This document shows positions 16,673-26,243 of a DNA stretch of 64,000 bases, in pieces. Origin of the DNA: UBA11865 sp041570195 (lineage in GTDB: Bacteria > Chloroflexota > Anaerolineae > Promineifilales > Promineifilaceae); assembly GCA_041570195.1 (NCBI GenBank), contig JBFFWQ010000008.1, positions 27,631 through 91,630 on the forward strand. The letters are read 5' to 3'. The position numbers and the translations under genes are program-made. Position 1 is the stretch's first letter. Every line of letters begins with the position of its first letter. A model generated the notes under the pieces. The model searched no databases. It saw only the letters and a list, made by a program, of their open reading frames with translations, and was not told the origin of the DNA.

Positions 16673-18517
16673 ATGTGTGGAATTGTCGGTTACGTGGGCA
16701 GCCGCAGGGCGCAACCAATTCTACTGGAAGGTCTCAAACAACTGGAGTATCGTGGCTATGATTCGGCCGGACTGGCCGTGATTGAGAAGAATGGCGCGGT
16801 CTCCGTCCGTCGTTCCGTTGGCAAGCTTGCCGGCCTGGAGTCCTTGGTGGAGTCGTCCCCGATGCCTGGCCAGATCGGCATCGGCCATACACGTTGGGCT
16901 ACCCATGGCATGCCTTCCCAACGCAACGCACACCCGCATACCGGCATGCTCGGCCGGGTGATTATCGTCCATAACGGTATCGTAGAAAATTATCTGCCGC
17001 TCCGTCAGGAACTGGCGGCCGAGGGCGTAACGTTTAGCTCCGATACGGACACGGAAGTGATTGTCCAGCTCATTGAGCTACATATGGCGACCGGTTCTAG
17101 CCTGGAGGAAGCGGTTCGCCAGGCCCTGAGCCGTTCGAAAGGCTCTAACGCCATTCTGGCCATGGCCTTGGACAATCCAGAACAGTTGGTGTGCGCACGT
17201 CTAGGAAACGCTGGCGGCATCGCATTGGGCGTCGGTCAGGATGAGATGTTTGTAGCTTCAGACATTCCGGCGATCCTGAAACATACGCGACAGATGGTCT
17301 TCCTCGAAAATCGACAAATGGCTGTCGTGGAAGCCAATGAATACCGCGTGTCCGATCTAGATGGCCGGCCGCAGGAAGTCACCGTACATGCTATCCCCTG
17401 GGATCCGGTAAGCGCCGAGAAAGGACCTTATCGCTATTTCATGGAGCGGGAGATTTTTGATCAGCCACGCGCGCTGGTTGATACGATTCGCGGTCGGGTT
17501 GATTTTGACCTTGGCAAGCTTGAGATACCAGAGTTGGGCCTCGACGCATCGGTTGCCTCGCACATCAATAAGATCTTTATCGTTGCCTGTGGGACCAGTT
17601 ACTACGCCGGTCTTGTAGGCAAGTACATGATCGAAGCCATCGCCAAGGTGCCGGTAGAGGTAGGCTACGGCTCCGAGTTTCGCTACGCCGATCCGCTGAT
17701 CGATGATCGCACCGCCGTGCTGGCCATCAGCCAGTCTGGCGAAACGGCCGATACACTGGCAGCATGTGATTTGGCCCGCGGCAAAGGGGCCAAACTCTGG
17801 GCGATCGTAAACGTGTTCGGCAGTCAGGCCACACGAATCTCCGACGGCTACATTGCCATGCATGCCGGCCCTGAGATTGGCGTTGCCACGACTAAGGCGT
17901 TTACGGCCTCGCTAGTTGATCTCTACTTATTGGCCTGCACTCTAGGTGAAATGCGGGGTGCCATTACGGATTTAGAACTGAGGGATTTGCTGGCCGACCT
18001 GGCTCATTTACCTGATTTGGCCGGCCAGGTGCTGGAGCGTGATGAGGAGTATAGTGATCTGGCACAACGTTTCTGCGAGGCCCAGAACTTCCTGTTCATC
18101 GGCCGGGGTATCAACTATCCAATTGCGCTGGAAGGCGCCTTGAAACTGAAAGAGATCAGCTATATTCACGCCGAGGGCTATCCGGCCGGCGAAATGAAGC
18201 ATGGTCCCATCGCCTTGATTGACGAGCAAATGCCGGTAGTAGCTATCGCCACCCGGGACGACCTTTACGATAAAATGGTCAGCCAGATCGAACAGGCTAA
18301 AGCTCGCGGTGGCACGGTCATCGCTCTGGCGACCGCCGGTGACTTGGATATCGCCGAGAAAGCCGATCACGTCATATACGTACCTGATGCACCATCGCTG
18401 CTGTCGCCGATCGTCAATATCATACCGCTGCAACTCCTTAGCTTTCACATAGCCCTTCTGCGCTCGTGCGACGTCGACCAGCCTCGGAATCTGGCAAAGA
18501 GCGTGACCGTTGAATGA
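16673..18517 (+). CDS. glmS: Glutamine-fructose-6-phosphate aminotransferase (isomerizing)
   Basis: 614 residues from the ATG at 16673, which has a GGAAGGTGA ribosome site and gives the required MCGIVGYVG start: after methionine removal Cys is the N-terminal nucleophile. The glutaminase domain (about 1-220) shows TRWATHG and DTDTEVI. Two SIS sugar-isomerase domains follow, with VACGTSYYAG, SQSGETADT and the GEMKHGPIALI block. The C-terminus PRNLAKSVTVE is the family end that reaches into the active site. The enzyme makes glucosamine-6-phosphate, the first step to UDP-N-acetylglucosamine and peptidoglycan. Its product should trigger the ribozyme in its own leader. The stop overlaps the next gene by 4 bases. 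Confidence 0.97.
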   Translation: MCGIVGYVGSRRAQPILLEGLKQLEYRGYDSAGLAVIEKNGAVSVRRSVGKLAGLESLVESSPMPGQIGIGHTRWATHGMPSQRNAHPHTGMLGRVIIVHNGIVENYLPLRQELAAEGVTFSSDTDTEVIVQLIELHMATGSSLEEAVRQALSRSKGSNAILAMALDNPEQLVCARLGNAGGIALGVGQDEMFVASDIPAILKHTRQMVFLENRQMAVVEANEYRVSDLDGRPQEVTVHAIPWDPVSAEKGPYRYFMEREIFDQPRALVDTIRGRVDFDLGKLEIPELGLDASVASHINKIFIVACGTSYYAGLVGKYMIEAIAKVPVEVGYGSEFRYADPLIDDRTAVLAISQSGETADTLAACDLARGKGAKLWAIVNVFGSQATRISDGYIAMHAGPEIGVATTKAFTASLVDLYLLACTLGEMRGAITDLELRDLLADLAHLPDLAGQVLERDEEYSDLAQRFCEAQNFLFIGRGINYPIALEGALKLKEISYIHAEGYPAGEMKHGPIALIDEQMPVVAIATRDDLYDKMVSQIEQAKARGGTVIALATAGDLDIAEKADHVIYVPDAPSLLSPIVNIIPLQLLSFHIALLRSCDVDQPRNLAKSVTVE

Positions 18518-18990
18518 ACGGAGTATTAGCTGATTTGTCATGTCGCCTTTTCAGGCAAGACGATCAAGCCCATGTTCAGAAGTTGATACTTGCCGGACTC
18601 GGCGACCATTTTGGCCTTATTGACCCCAAGCTCAACCCAGATCTCGACGACATAGCCGCAAGTTACCTCGCCAGTGGGCATACATTTATGGTTGGTGAGA
18701 TTGAGGGCACGATCGTTGCAGCAGGTGGGCTCATCGGGGAGCAAGAGGGTTTGGGACGAATCGTGCGTGTTTCCGTGGCTGGCGAATTTCGTCGCAAAGG
18801 TATTGGTCAGGCAATAGTTGCTTGTCTGATGGCAGTCGCTCGTCAAAAAGGTTACGGGCGCCTGATTGTCGAAACGAACCATGACTGGACCAATGCCTTA
18901 GCCCTATACCAACGCTGCGGGTTTCGCGAATACGACCGTGACGAAGAGAGTATCCACATGCAGTTGGATCTGACCGACCACCAGCCATAG
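18514..18990 (+). CDS. GNAT family N-acetyltransferase
   Basis: 158-residue single-domain GNAT protein. The acetyl-CoA pyrophosphate loop is seen as VSVAGEFRRKGIGQAIV (about residues 85-101, the R-x-x-G-x-G/A pattern), and the C-terminal half has the usual NALALYQRCGFREYDRD. Its ATG overlaps the glmS TGA (ATGA), so the two are translationally coupled and both fall under ribozyme control. Glucosamine-6-phosphate N-acetylation would fit the neighbour but is only an inference, because bacteria normally use GlmM and GlmU. The sequence alone does not show the acceptor. Confidence 0.85.
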   Translation: MNGVLADLSCRLFRQDDQAHVQKLILAGLGDHFGLIDPKLNPDLDDIAASYLASGHTFMVGEIEGTIVAAGGLIGEQEGLGRIVRVSVAGEFRRKGIGQAIVACLMAVARQKGYGRLIVETNHDWTNALALYQRCGFREYDRDEESIHMQLDLTDHQP

Positions 18991-19123
18991 TGTGCCAGAA
19001 CTGCTGGCTACGGCAGCTCTCCTGAGGGACTTTTTTGGGTAATCTTGTTTGAAGTCCGGCCGGTCATGAGAATTAACAGATAAGTGTTGTGTAAGGATAA
19101 GCCTCTCAACAGCCTATGGTACA

Positions 19124-19151
19124 TTGGGATGGTGCTGTTTGCGGCTATAAT
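19124..19151 (+). promoter_or_regulatory. Promoter of the first C39-TPR gene
   Basis: TTGGGA (19124-19129), 16-base spacer, TATAAT (19146-19151). The leader to the start at 19293 is about 135 bases. The gap 18991-19292 otherwise holds only a weak hairpin followed by a six-T run near 19031-19036 that may end the glmS-GNAT transcript. Confidence 0.55.
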
Positions 19152-19292
19152 TTGTGGTAGATCGGTTAGCTGACTTCGCATTACTTTGTCTCCGCCCGAA
19201 TCGGAGAGCGAATGGTTGGATAGCTTCTGGTCAGTTGGCTCCATGTTCCGACCATTATTCCCTGGTCGGCCGCATTTGGAGAGCCCTAGATT

Positions 19293-20654
19293 ATGCGCAG
19301 ACGACGCTTACTGATTCTGGCTCTGGTCCTCATTATGGCTCTATTGATTTGGCAGTTGCCTGCTTTGCTGAAGGCTGTGCCGAGTCGTTATGTCGCTGCC
19401 TATCTACCGGAGCCGCTCCAAGCCTTGGCCGAACGCGACCACGTCGAGATGCTACCGACAGTAGATCTTTCGGTGGATACGGCCGCTCTTCTCGGGCAAT
19501 CGGTACCGTCAACCGAAAGAACTGCTGCAGCGATTGTTACCGCAGAACCTACCTCCAACGTGGTCGCCAAGTCAACTGTAGATGACCCGCCAACCGGTTC
19601 AACCCCTTTGGCGATAGTGCCACAGCCATCGCCCACTGCCCAACCGACGCCCACGCCAACCAATACGCCCATCCCTTTTCCGGTCTCGGCCAGGCTGAAC
19701 GGTATCGATCATATTTTCCAGGGCTGGAACAACTGCGGACCGGCGACATTGGCAATGGCATTGAGCTACTTCGATTTGCACCTTAGTCAGGAACAGACGG
19801 CCGCCGTGTTGAAGCCCGAACCTGAAGATCGCAACGTCAGCCCATACGAAATGGCGGATTATGTCAACAATGAGACAGACCAAGTGGCATTGAGCCGTAC
19901 GAATGGGGACTTGGACCTACTGCGTCGCTTGCTTTCCCGCGGCTTTCCAGTCATTGTCGAACTCGGCCTTGACCCACCTGGCGAGTATCGTTGGATGGGC
20001 TGGTACGGCCACTACCTTTTGATTGTTGCCTACGATGATCAAGGTAAGCAATTCTGGGCCTATGATTCGTGGTTTGGAACGAGCGAGGTGCCAGCCGAAA
20101 ACGCTGATTCTGAGGGCCGTCGGATCAACTATGACGATCTGGACACTTATTGGCGCCAATTTGGCCGCAACTACATTGTGCTATTCGATCCTGATGAGCG
20201 CCCTGAAGTGACCGAGATTGTCGGCCCGGCTATCGATGATGAGACGATGTGGCGGACCGCTCTGGCTCGAACGAAGGACGAGCTTGGCCGCGAAGACGGC
20301 AACGCCTATCTGTGGTTCAATTTGGGCACGGCTTATAATGCCTTGGGCGACCACGAAATGGCGGCCGCCGCCTTTGATCAGGCCCGGGCCATCGGCTTAC
20401 CCTGGCGCATGCTTTGGTACCAATTCGGACCTTACGAGGCCTACTATGAGGTTGGCCGGTACGAGGATGTGATTCTACTGGCCGAAGTAACTCTCCAGGA
20501 TCGACCTTATTTCGAGGAATCCTATTATTATCGTGCACTGGCAATGGCCGCCCTGGGTGATCTCAAGCAAGCCCAGACAGACCTGGAAGACGCCGTGAAG
20601 CGCAATCCAAATTTCGGGCCGGCCCTTGAGGCCCTCGAGGAAATCCGTAACTGA
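19293..20654 (+). CDS. Exported C39-type cysteine peptidase-like protein with TPR repeats (copy 1)
   Basis: 453 residues: an N-terminal signal anchor (MRRRR then hydrophobic 6-28), a Pro/Thr-rich linker (about 98-130), a C39_2 peptidase-like domain (about 135-310), and a C-terminal tetratricopeptide region (about 325-450). Catalytic candidates are the Cys in WNNCGPATL (about 148), the His in GWYGHYLLIVAYDD and the Asp in AYDSWFG, so the triad is complete. The TPR part shows WFNLGTAYNALGDHEMAAAAFDQA. It faces outside the membrane. The domain order is the same in the next gene, which is a diverged duplicate. Function is unknown: either a protease that processes surface proteins or a binding protein built on the fold. 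Confidence 0.85.
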   Translation: MRRRRLLILALVLIMALLIWQLPALLKAVPSRYVAAYLPEPLQALAERDHVEMLPTVDLSVDTAALLGQSVPSTERTAAAIVTAEPTSNVVAKSTVDDPPTGSTPLAIVPQPSPTAQPTPTPTNTPIPFPVSARLNGIDHIFQGWNNCGPATLAMALSYFDLHLSQEQTAAVLKPEPEDRNVSPYEMADYVNNETDQVALSRTNGDLDLLRRLLSRGFPVIVELGLDPPGEYRWMGWYGHYLLIVAYDDQGKQFWAYDSWFGTSEVPAENADSEGRRINYDDLDTYWRQFGRNYIVLFDPDERPEVTEIVGPAIDDETMWRTALARTKDELGREDGNAYLWFNLGTAYNALGDHEMAAAAFDQARAIGLPWRMLWYQFGPYEAYYEVGRYEDVILLAEVTLQDRPYFEESYYYRALAMAALGDLKQAQTDLEDAVKRNPNFGPALEALEEIRN

Positions 20655-20818
20655 ACCACGGCCGCCTGTTGGCCAGTTCGTTCAATACCGGAGAGTTGTA
20701 TCCCCGCGGAATCCACTGTTGTTGACGCATTATGACTGATGTAGAGTAGAGGATTAGACGTGCAGGGTCAGGCGCGTACAAGAAGCCGGCCGACTGTACG
20801 CGGAGTGACCGTGTAACA

Positions 20819-22192
20819 ATGAGTAGACGAACAAAACGAATCATCCTGGCTGTCGCCCTGGTGCAGGTGGCATTCATCATTGCGTTGCTAGTATTGCCAC
20901 AAGCGGTCATGGCCGTCCCCGGCCGTTACCGCGTGGCTTTGGCCGAGCGCTATCCCGTGGTCAGCCAGATTGCCGAAGATGTTATTGCCCGGGTTGCGCC
21001 GGTCGCCGACGCCCTACCGGCGCCGGCGGAGGTCAGTCAAAGAGCGGCCATCATTATCCCAACGCTGGCACCAACCTCAGTTCCTCTACCGACCCTAACG
21101 CCGACGGCTGCCGCCAGGGAAACGGATACTCCAATTCAGCAGGCGACGCTGGTTGTCGAGCCCACGCCCAGCCCAACACCATTGCCCACGGCAACGCCAA
21201 CTCCTGAACCACTTCCAGACTACGTACTACTAACAGGAATCAAACGAATCCAGCAAAGTTTCAATAATTGCGGACCGGCCAACCTGACCCAAGTGCTGAA
21301 CTGGCATGGCAACGAGACGACTCAGGCAGAAGCAGCTGCCTATCTGAAGCCAAATGCGGAAGATCGCAACGTAAGCCCTTGGCAGTTAAGTGATTATGTC
21401 AATGAATTCACCGATTTGAAGTCGACTGTGCACAGCGGCGGCGATATTGAGATGATCAAGCGTTTCATCGCCGCCGGTTTGCCCGTTGTCATCGAAAAAG
21501 GCTACGAGCCGGCAACATCCTCTTCGCAGGGCTGGTTTGGCCATTACCTGACCGTCTTTGGCTACGACGAAGAGCAGCAGGCGTTCCACAGCATGGACAG
21601 TTATCTCAAGGTTGATGAGATCAGTGGCAGGGCTGATCCTTATGAAGAGATTGAGAAATACTGGCAGCAATTCAACTATACATTCTACGTCGTCTACGAA
21701 CCGGACCAGGAGTCCATGGTGCAAAGCATCCTGGGCCAAGACCTGCTGCAACCAATGCAGATGTGGCAAAACGCGGCCGAACGAGCACAGGCTGAACTCG
21801 AGGAAGATCCTGAGAATGCATTCGCCTGGTTCAATTTGGGCACCAGCCTCACCCGCCTTGGAGAGTTGACCGGCAGCCCTGAATACTATGAAAGTGGCGC
21901 CGCTGCCTTTGACCAGGCTCGGGCCATTGGTTTGCCGCCGCGCATGCTATGGTATGAGTTTCGGCCCTATTTAGCGTACATGAAGGTCGGTCGCTACGAT
22001 GATATGATAACGCTTGCAGATGCCGTCCAGTCGGACCAGGGCGGCCAAAATGTCGAGGAAACATACTTATATCAAGGCCACGCACTTCTGTTTCAAGGCG
22101 ACGTAGCAGGCGCTGCCGCCGCGTACGAACGAGCGCTGCAGTTAAACGAGAATTTCTACCCGGCCGAAATCGCACTTCAATCCATTAGTTAG
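20819..22192 (+). CDS. Exported C39-type cysteine peptidase-like protein with TPR repeats (copy 2)
   Basis: 457 residues with the same architecture as the gene 164 bases upstream: signal anchor (about 7-30), Pro/Thr linker (about 80-135, with alternating TPTP), C39_2 domain (about 138-305) and TPR tail. The catalytic Cys is in FNNCGPANLTQVL, the His in WFGHYLTVFGYDE and the Asp-like position in HSMDSYL. The block NAEDRNVSPWQLSDYVN matches EPEDRNVSPYEMADYVN of the first copy. The DQARAIGLPPRMLWYEF segment is nearly shared too, so this is an old tandem duplication kept with both active sites. A clear terminator follows at 22227. Confidence 0.85.
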   Translation: MSRRTKRIILAVALVQVAFIIALLVLPQAVMAVPGRYRVALAERYPVVSQIAEDVIARVAPVADALPAPAEVSQRAAIIIPTLAPTSVPLPTLTPTAAARETDTPIQQATLVVEPTPSPTPLPTATPTPEPLPDYVLLTGIKRIQQSFNNCGPANLTQVLNWHGNETTQAEAAAYLKPNAEDRNVSPWQLSDYVNEFTDLKSTVHSGGDIEMIKRFIAAGLPVVIEKGYEPATSSSQGWFGHYLTVFGYDEEQQAFHSMDSYLKVDEISGRADPYEEIEKYWQQFNYTFYVVYEPDQESMVQSILGQDLLQPMQMWQNAAERAQAELEEDPENAFAWFNLGTSLTRLGELTGSPEYYESGAAAFDQARAIGLPPRMLWYEFRPYLAYMKVGRYDDMITLADAVQSDQGGQNVEETYLYQGHALLFQGDVAGAAAAYERALQLNENFYPAEIALQSIS

Positions 22193-22226
22193 CTAGATCG
22201 CATTGACATAACGTGATTCTCTACAC

Positions 22227-22263
22227 CCTGGCGCCCTGATGGATCGCCAGGCTTTTTGTTTTG
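22227..22263 (+). terminator. Rho-independent terminator after the C39-TPR pair
   Basis: Hairpin CCTGGCG (22227-22233) and CGCCAGG (22245-22251) with an 11-base loop, followed by CTTTTTGTTTTG. It lies 35 bases after the second C39 stop. Confidence 0.85.
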
Positions 22264-22273
22264 CCGTTGATAA

Positions 22274-22302
22274 TTGCCTTGCCCCTTAGCTTCATCTAGA
22301 AT
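22274..22302 (+). promoter_or_regulatory. Promoter of tyrS
   Basis: TTGCCT (22274-22279), 17-base spacer, TAGAAT (22297-22302), with a leader of about 40 bases. There is no room for a T-box leader, so tyrS is not regulated that way. Confidence 0.5.
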
Positions 22303-22347
22303 CTAGGTTCGTACGTCAGGCTGGTTTCTACGGCTTAGAGGAAGATC

Positions 22348-23610
22348 ATGGATCCATTGGAAGAGCTCGAGTTTAGGGGACTTCTTTATCAAATCACTGA
22401 CCGCGAAGGACTTGGCAAGAGACTGCAGGACGGACCGATAACACTTTATATCGGTTTCGATCCAACGGCTGACAGTTTGCACATTGGCAATTTGCTGCAA
22501 ATCTTGCTGTTGCGGCGTTTTCAGCTGGCCGGACACCACCCCATTGGCGTGGTAGGCGGCGGGACTGGTCTCGTGGGTGATCCCAGTGGCAAAAGCGGTG
22601 AAAGGAAATTGAATACGCAGGAGGTGGTTGAGGCTTTCACGGTCAAAATCCGGCGACAATTAGAACAATACCTGAGTTTTAACAACCCGGACAATCCTGC
22701 CCGCGTGGTCAACAATTATGAATGGCTGAGCCAGCTAGAATTGATTCCATTCCTGCGCGATATTGGCAAATATTTCCCCATCGGCGCCATGCTGGCCAAA
22801 GATTCGGTCAAGTCGCGTCTTGAGGCCGGCATTTCCTTCACCGAGTTCAGTTATATGATCTTGCAAGCCTACGACTTTTTGCAATTGAAGCGTCGCTATG
22901 GCTGCGAACTGCAGGCCGGCGGTAGCGATCAGTGGGGGAATATAATAGCCGGCGTGGACCTAATCCGCCGCGAGTCAGGCGAAACTGCATACGGCCTGAC
23001 GCAGCCGCTGATCACGCTTAGCGACGGCAAGAAGCTTGGCAAGACTGAACAGGGCACCGTTTGGCTCGATGCCAGACTCACCACACCTTATCAGTTCTAT
23101 CAGTATTGGATCAATATACCTGACGAGGATGTGATCCAGTTCCTCAAGTACTTCACTTTCTTGGGCCGAGAAGAGCTTGCCGCGCTGGAAGCATCGGTAA
23201 ATGAGCGCCCTTGGGAGCGAGTCGCCCAGCGCACCTTAGCTAGCGAAGTAACGACGCTTGTTCATGGCGAAGAAGCGACAAATAGGGCCAAGGCCATCTC
23301 TAGCGCCCTCTTTTACGGCAAGGTAACCGAGCTCTCGGCGGATGAGTTGGAGGAAGGCTTGCACGATGTTCCGTCTTATGAGCTTAGTGCCGACCAAGCC
23401 GTATCTCTCGTCAGCCTGCTCGCCGATGCTCAAATCTCGCCCTCAAAGCGACGTGCCCGGGAAGACATCGCCAACGGGGCTATAACAGTGAATGACGTCC
23501 GTTGCGAGGATGTTGGAACCGTGCTAACGCTAAGTGATCGCATCGCGGAAACATACGTGATCATCCGCAGGGGTAAGAGCAAATACCATCTCGTGAGGTG
23601 GTTGAATTGA
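22348..23610 (+). CDS. tyrS: Tyrosyl-tRNA synthetase
   Basis: 420 residues, the standard length of bacterial TyrRS. Class I signatures are HIGN (HIGH-like, about residue 48, in DSLHIGNLLQ) and KLGKTE (KMSKS-like, about 232). The tyrosine pocket shows YIGFDPTADSLH, YMILQAYDF and AGGSDQWGNI. The C-terminal S4 RNA-binding domain (about 355-420) ends AETYVIIRRGKSKYHLV. The enzyme charges tRNA-Tyr in the cytosol. It has its own promoter and starts 155 bases after the previous gene. Confidence 0.97.
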   Translation: MDPLEELEFRGLLYQITDREGLGKRLQDGPITLYIGFDPTADSLHIGNLLQILLLRRFQLAGHHPIGVVGGGTGLVGDPSGKSGERKLNTQEVVEAFTVKIRRQLEQYLSFNNPDNPARVVNNYEWLSQLELIPFLRDIGKYFPIGAMLAKDSVKSRLEAGISFTEFSYMILQAYDFLQLKRRYGCELQAGGSDQWGNIIAGVDLIRRESGETAYGLTQPLITLSDGKKLGKTEQGTVWLDARLTTPYQFYQYWINIPDEDVIQFLKYFTFLGREELAALEASVNERPWERVAQRTLASEVTTLVHGEEATNRAKAISSALFYGKVTELSADELEEGLHDVPSYELSADQAVSLVSLLADAQISPSKRRAREDIANGAITVNDVRCEDVGTVLTLSDRIAETYVIIRRGKSKYHLVRWLN

Positions 23611-23665
23611 ATTACGCAACAAGAATACTAGCTGATAAGTAACATACTACCCTGGAGGTACCCGA

Positions 23666-25222
23666 ATGTCAGAGAAGATAAAAGTGACCTATTCAACCCT
23701 GGCCAGTCCCAGCCCAAGGCTGGATGAGCTCTATGATGAAGCCGTGCAACGAGTCAGGGCGGAATTTGGCCAAACCTTCCCCATGTATATCGATGGCGAA
23801 GAACGACTTGCGGCTGAGACCTTCACCAAGTTCAGCCCGGTTGATATTGATTTGACGATGGCCCATTTTCAGAAGGGCACCGAAAGCGACGCCGAGGACG
23901 CACTTGCCGCGGCGCGGGCCGCATTCGATGGCTGGCGCAAGACCCCTTGGCAAGAAAGGGTCGCAATTCTGCGCAGGGCGGCCGATACCATCAGCGATCG
24001 CTTGTTTGACATGGCCGCAGTGATGTCGCTCGAAGTCGGCAAGAATCGCCTGGAAGCCCTGGGCGATGTCGAGGAAACGGCCGATTTGATTCGCTACTAC
24101 TGCGGTCAGATGGAGGCCAATGAAGGGTTCACGGTCCCACTTCTTTCGGAAAGCCCCAAGCACCACAATCGCAGCGTGCTGAAGCCTTACGGTGTGTGGG
24201 CGGTGATTTCCCCATTCAACTTCCCCGGTGCTTTGGCTGGTGGCCCGGCCGGAGGCGCGCTGGTCGCTGGCAATACCGTCGTCTTCAAGCCGGCCACCGA
24301 TACTCCCTATACGGGCTGGCTGCTTACTAGGTGTTTCCGCGATGCCGGCGTACCCGCCGGCGTCTTTAACTTTGTAACCGGCGGTGGCCGGACGGTCGGC
24401 CAGACAATCATCGACAGCCCTGAAGTTGATGGGATTACCTTCACCGGCAGCTATGATGTTGGTATGCATATTATCCGGACCTTTGCCAACAGTCCGCTGC
24501 CTCGGCCGGTTATCGCCGAGATGGGAGGTAAGAACCCGACGATTATCAGCCAAAGCGCTGACCTCGATAAGGCCGCCATCGGCGTCATGCGCTCGGCTTT
24601 CGGCCTGCAGGGGCAAAAATGTTCTGCTTGTTCCAGGGTCTACGTTCACAGTAGCGTACGGACTGAATTTGAGCAGAAACTGCTCGAGTTGACCGAGAAG
24701 ATAAACGTCGGCGATCCCACCCAGAAGGCGAATTGGATGGGCCCGGTGGTCAACAAGGGCGTGTACGAAGATTACCAGACCTTTGCCGCCGAACTGAAAG
24801 AATCTAGCAAGATCCTTCATGGGGGGACCGTGCTCGATCTCAATGGCTACTATGTCACACCGTTAATCGCCACCGACGTGCCCGAGGACCACCGCCTCTG
24901 GAAGCTCGAGATGTTCCTGCCTATTGTGACCATTGCCGAGTTTGAAGAGTTGGATGAGGCGATGTCGAAAGCCAATGATGTAGAGTACGGACTTACGGCG
25001 GGCTTCTATAGCGGGGACGACGACGAAATCGAATGGTTCCTCGACAATATTGAGGCAGGCGTACTTTATGTCAATCGAGAAAGCGGTGCGACGACCGGCG
25101 CCTGGCCCGGCTATCAGGCATTCGGCGGCTGGAAGGGAAGCGGATCGACTGGCAAGGCAGGCGGTAGCCGGTACTATGTGCAGCAGTACATGCACGAGCA
25201 AAGCCAGACCATTGTTGGCTAG
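23666..25222 (+). CDS. rocA: 1-pyrroline-5-carboxylate (glutamate semialdehyde) dehydrogenase
   Basis: 518-residue aldehyde dehydrogenase with a strong GGAGG ribosome site. The catalytic cysteine lies in GLQGQKCSACSRVYVH (about residue 319), and the general-base glutamate lies in VIAEMGGKNP (about 283). The C-terminal block RESGATTGAWPGYQAFGGWK and the doubled cysteine motif are specific to the P5C dehydrogenase branch. It oxidises glutamate-5-semialdehyde to glutamate with NAD, the last step of proline, ornithine and arginine use. No proline dehydrogenase is nearby. Instead CoA-transferase and aminotransferase genes follow, so it may serve a wider amino-acid breakdown route. Confidence 0.9.
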   Translation: MSEKIKVTYSTLASPSPRLDELYDEAVQRVRAEFGQTFPMYIDGEERLAAETFTKFSPVDIDLTMAHFQKGTESDAEDALAAARAAFDGWRKTPWQERVAILRRAADTISDRLFDMAAVMSLEVGKNRLEALGDVEETADLIRYYCGQMEANEGFTVPLLSESPKHHNRSVLKPYGVWAVISPFNFPGALAGGPAGGALVAGNTVVFKPATDTPYTGWLLTRCFRDAGVPAGVFNFVTGGGRTVGQTIIDSPEVDGITFTGSYDVGMHIIRTFANSPLPRPVIAEMGGKNPTIISQSADLDKAAIGVMRSAFGLQGQKCSACSRVYVHSSVRTEFEQKLLELTEKINVGDPTQKANWMGPVVNKGVYEDYQTFAAELKESSKILHGGTVLDLNGYYVTPLIATDVPEDHRLWKLEMFLPIVTIAEFEELDEAMSKANDVEYGLTAGFYSGDDDEIEWFLDNIEAGVLYVNRESGATTGAWPGYQAFGGWKGSGSTGKAGGSRYYVQQYMHEQSQTIVG

Positions 25223-25302
25223 ATTGGTATGACTGGATGGCTCGAAGACCGGCGTCGAAGCCTATGATGGCCCCGGTCTTCGACCTCACACAGAATCAAA
25301 AG

Positions 25303-26223
25303 ATGAATACAACTAAGCTCTGCTCCATGAAGGAAGCGGTGGATCGATATGTGGCTGACGGCAACACGGTAGCCATAGAGGGTTTCACCGCTTTTATCGG
25401 TTTTGCGGCCGCCCACGAGATCATTCGCCAGAAAAAGCAGGATCTGACATTATGCCGCCTGACACCTGACCTGGTCTACGACCAAATGGTAGCTGCTGGC
25501 GTTGCCGGCAAGCTGATCTTCAGCTACCTGGGCAATCCAGGAGTAGGCAGCCTGCACTGTGTTCGACGGGCGGTTGAGAAAAGCTACCCAAGGCCAATTG
25601 CCGTCGAAGAATACTCGCATTTCGGCATGGTCGGTCGCTATCTGGCCGGGGCCAGCAACCTGCCTTTCTTCCCCCTGCGCAGTTATGCCGGAAGCGATCT
25701 ACCTGCGGCTAATGATCGAATACGCTTCGTCGAGAGTCCCTATGGCAACGGCCAGATCGCGGTCGTCCCTCCACTGAAACCCGACGTCGCCATCCTACAT
25801 GCCCAGCGGGCGGACGCTCATGGTAATACGCAGCTATGGGGGCTACTTGGCGTTCAAAAAGAGGCGGCTTTTGCTGCCGAGAAGGTCATCATCGTGGTCG
25901 AGGAAGTAGTTGACGAGACGACAATAAGGCGCGACCCAAATCGCACACTCATTCCGGGTCTCATTGTCGATGCGGTTGTACGCGAACCGTACGGCGCGCA
26001 CCCGAGTTACGTTCAAGGCTACTACGATCGTGACAACGCATTCTATCTGGCCTGGGACAGCGTCTCCCGCGATCCCGACAAGACGGCCGCCTGGCTGCAG
26101 GAGTGGGTCTACGATGTCCCAGACAGGGCTTCTTACTTGGAGAAGCTCGGTTTAGAACGGTTGGCCAGCCTGGAGCCCGGCGAACTGATCGCCGAACCCG
26201 TTAACTACGGACGCTACGCCTGA
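25303..26223 (+). CDS. CoA-transferase subunit A (glutaconate-CoA-transferase-like)
   Basis: About 306 residues from the ATG at 25303 (MNTTKLCSMKEAVDRYV), which lines up with the family start; the frame is open from 25237 but the extra 22 residues have no ribosome site. It is family I CoA-transferase alpha-like: VAIEGFTAFIGF near the N-terminus, LIFSYLGNPGVGSLHCVRRAVE, and QRADAHGNTQLWG. The alpha subunit binds CoA, while the glutamate that carries the thioester is in the beta subunit, encoded 20 bases downstream. Together they would move CoA between acyl groups in amino-acid breakdown. Hydrolases of the IpdAB type share this fold, so the exact reaction is open. Confidence 0.8.
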   Translation: MNTTKLCSMKEAVDRYVADGNTVAIEGFTAFIGFAAAHEIIRQKKQDLTLCRLTPDLVYDQMVAAGVAGKLIFSYLGNPGVGSLHCVRRAVEKSYPRPIAVEEYSHFGMVGRYLAGASNLPFFPLRSYAGSDLPAANDRIRFVESPYGNGQIAVVPPLKPDVAILHAQRADAHGNTQLWGLLGVQKEAAFAAEKVIIVVEEVVDETTIRRDPNRTLIPGLIVDAVVREPYGAHPSYVQGYYDRDNAFYLAWDSVSRDPDKTAAWLQEWVYDVPDRASYLEKLGLERLASLEPGELIAEPVNYGRYA

Positions 26224-26243
26224 TCTGAGACGGGAGATACCTC

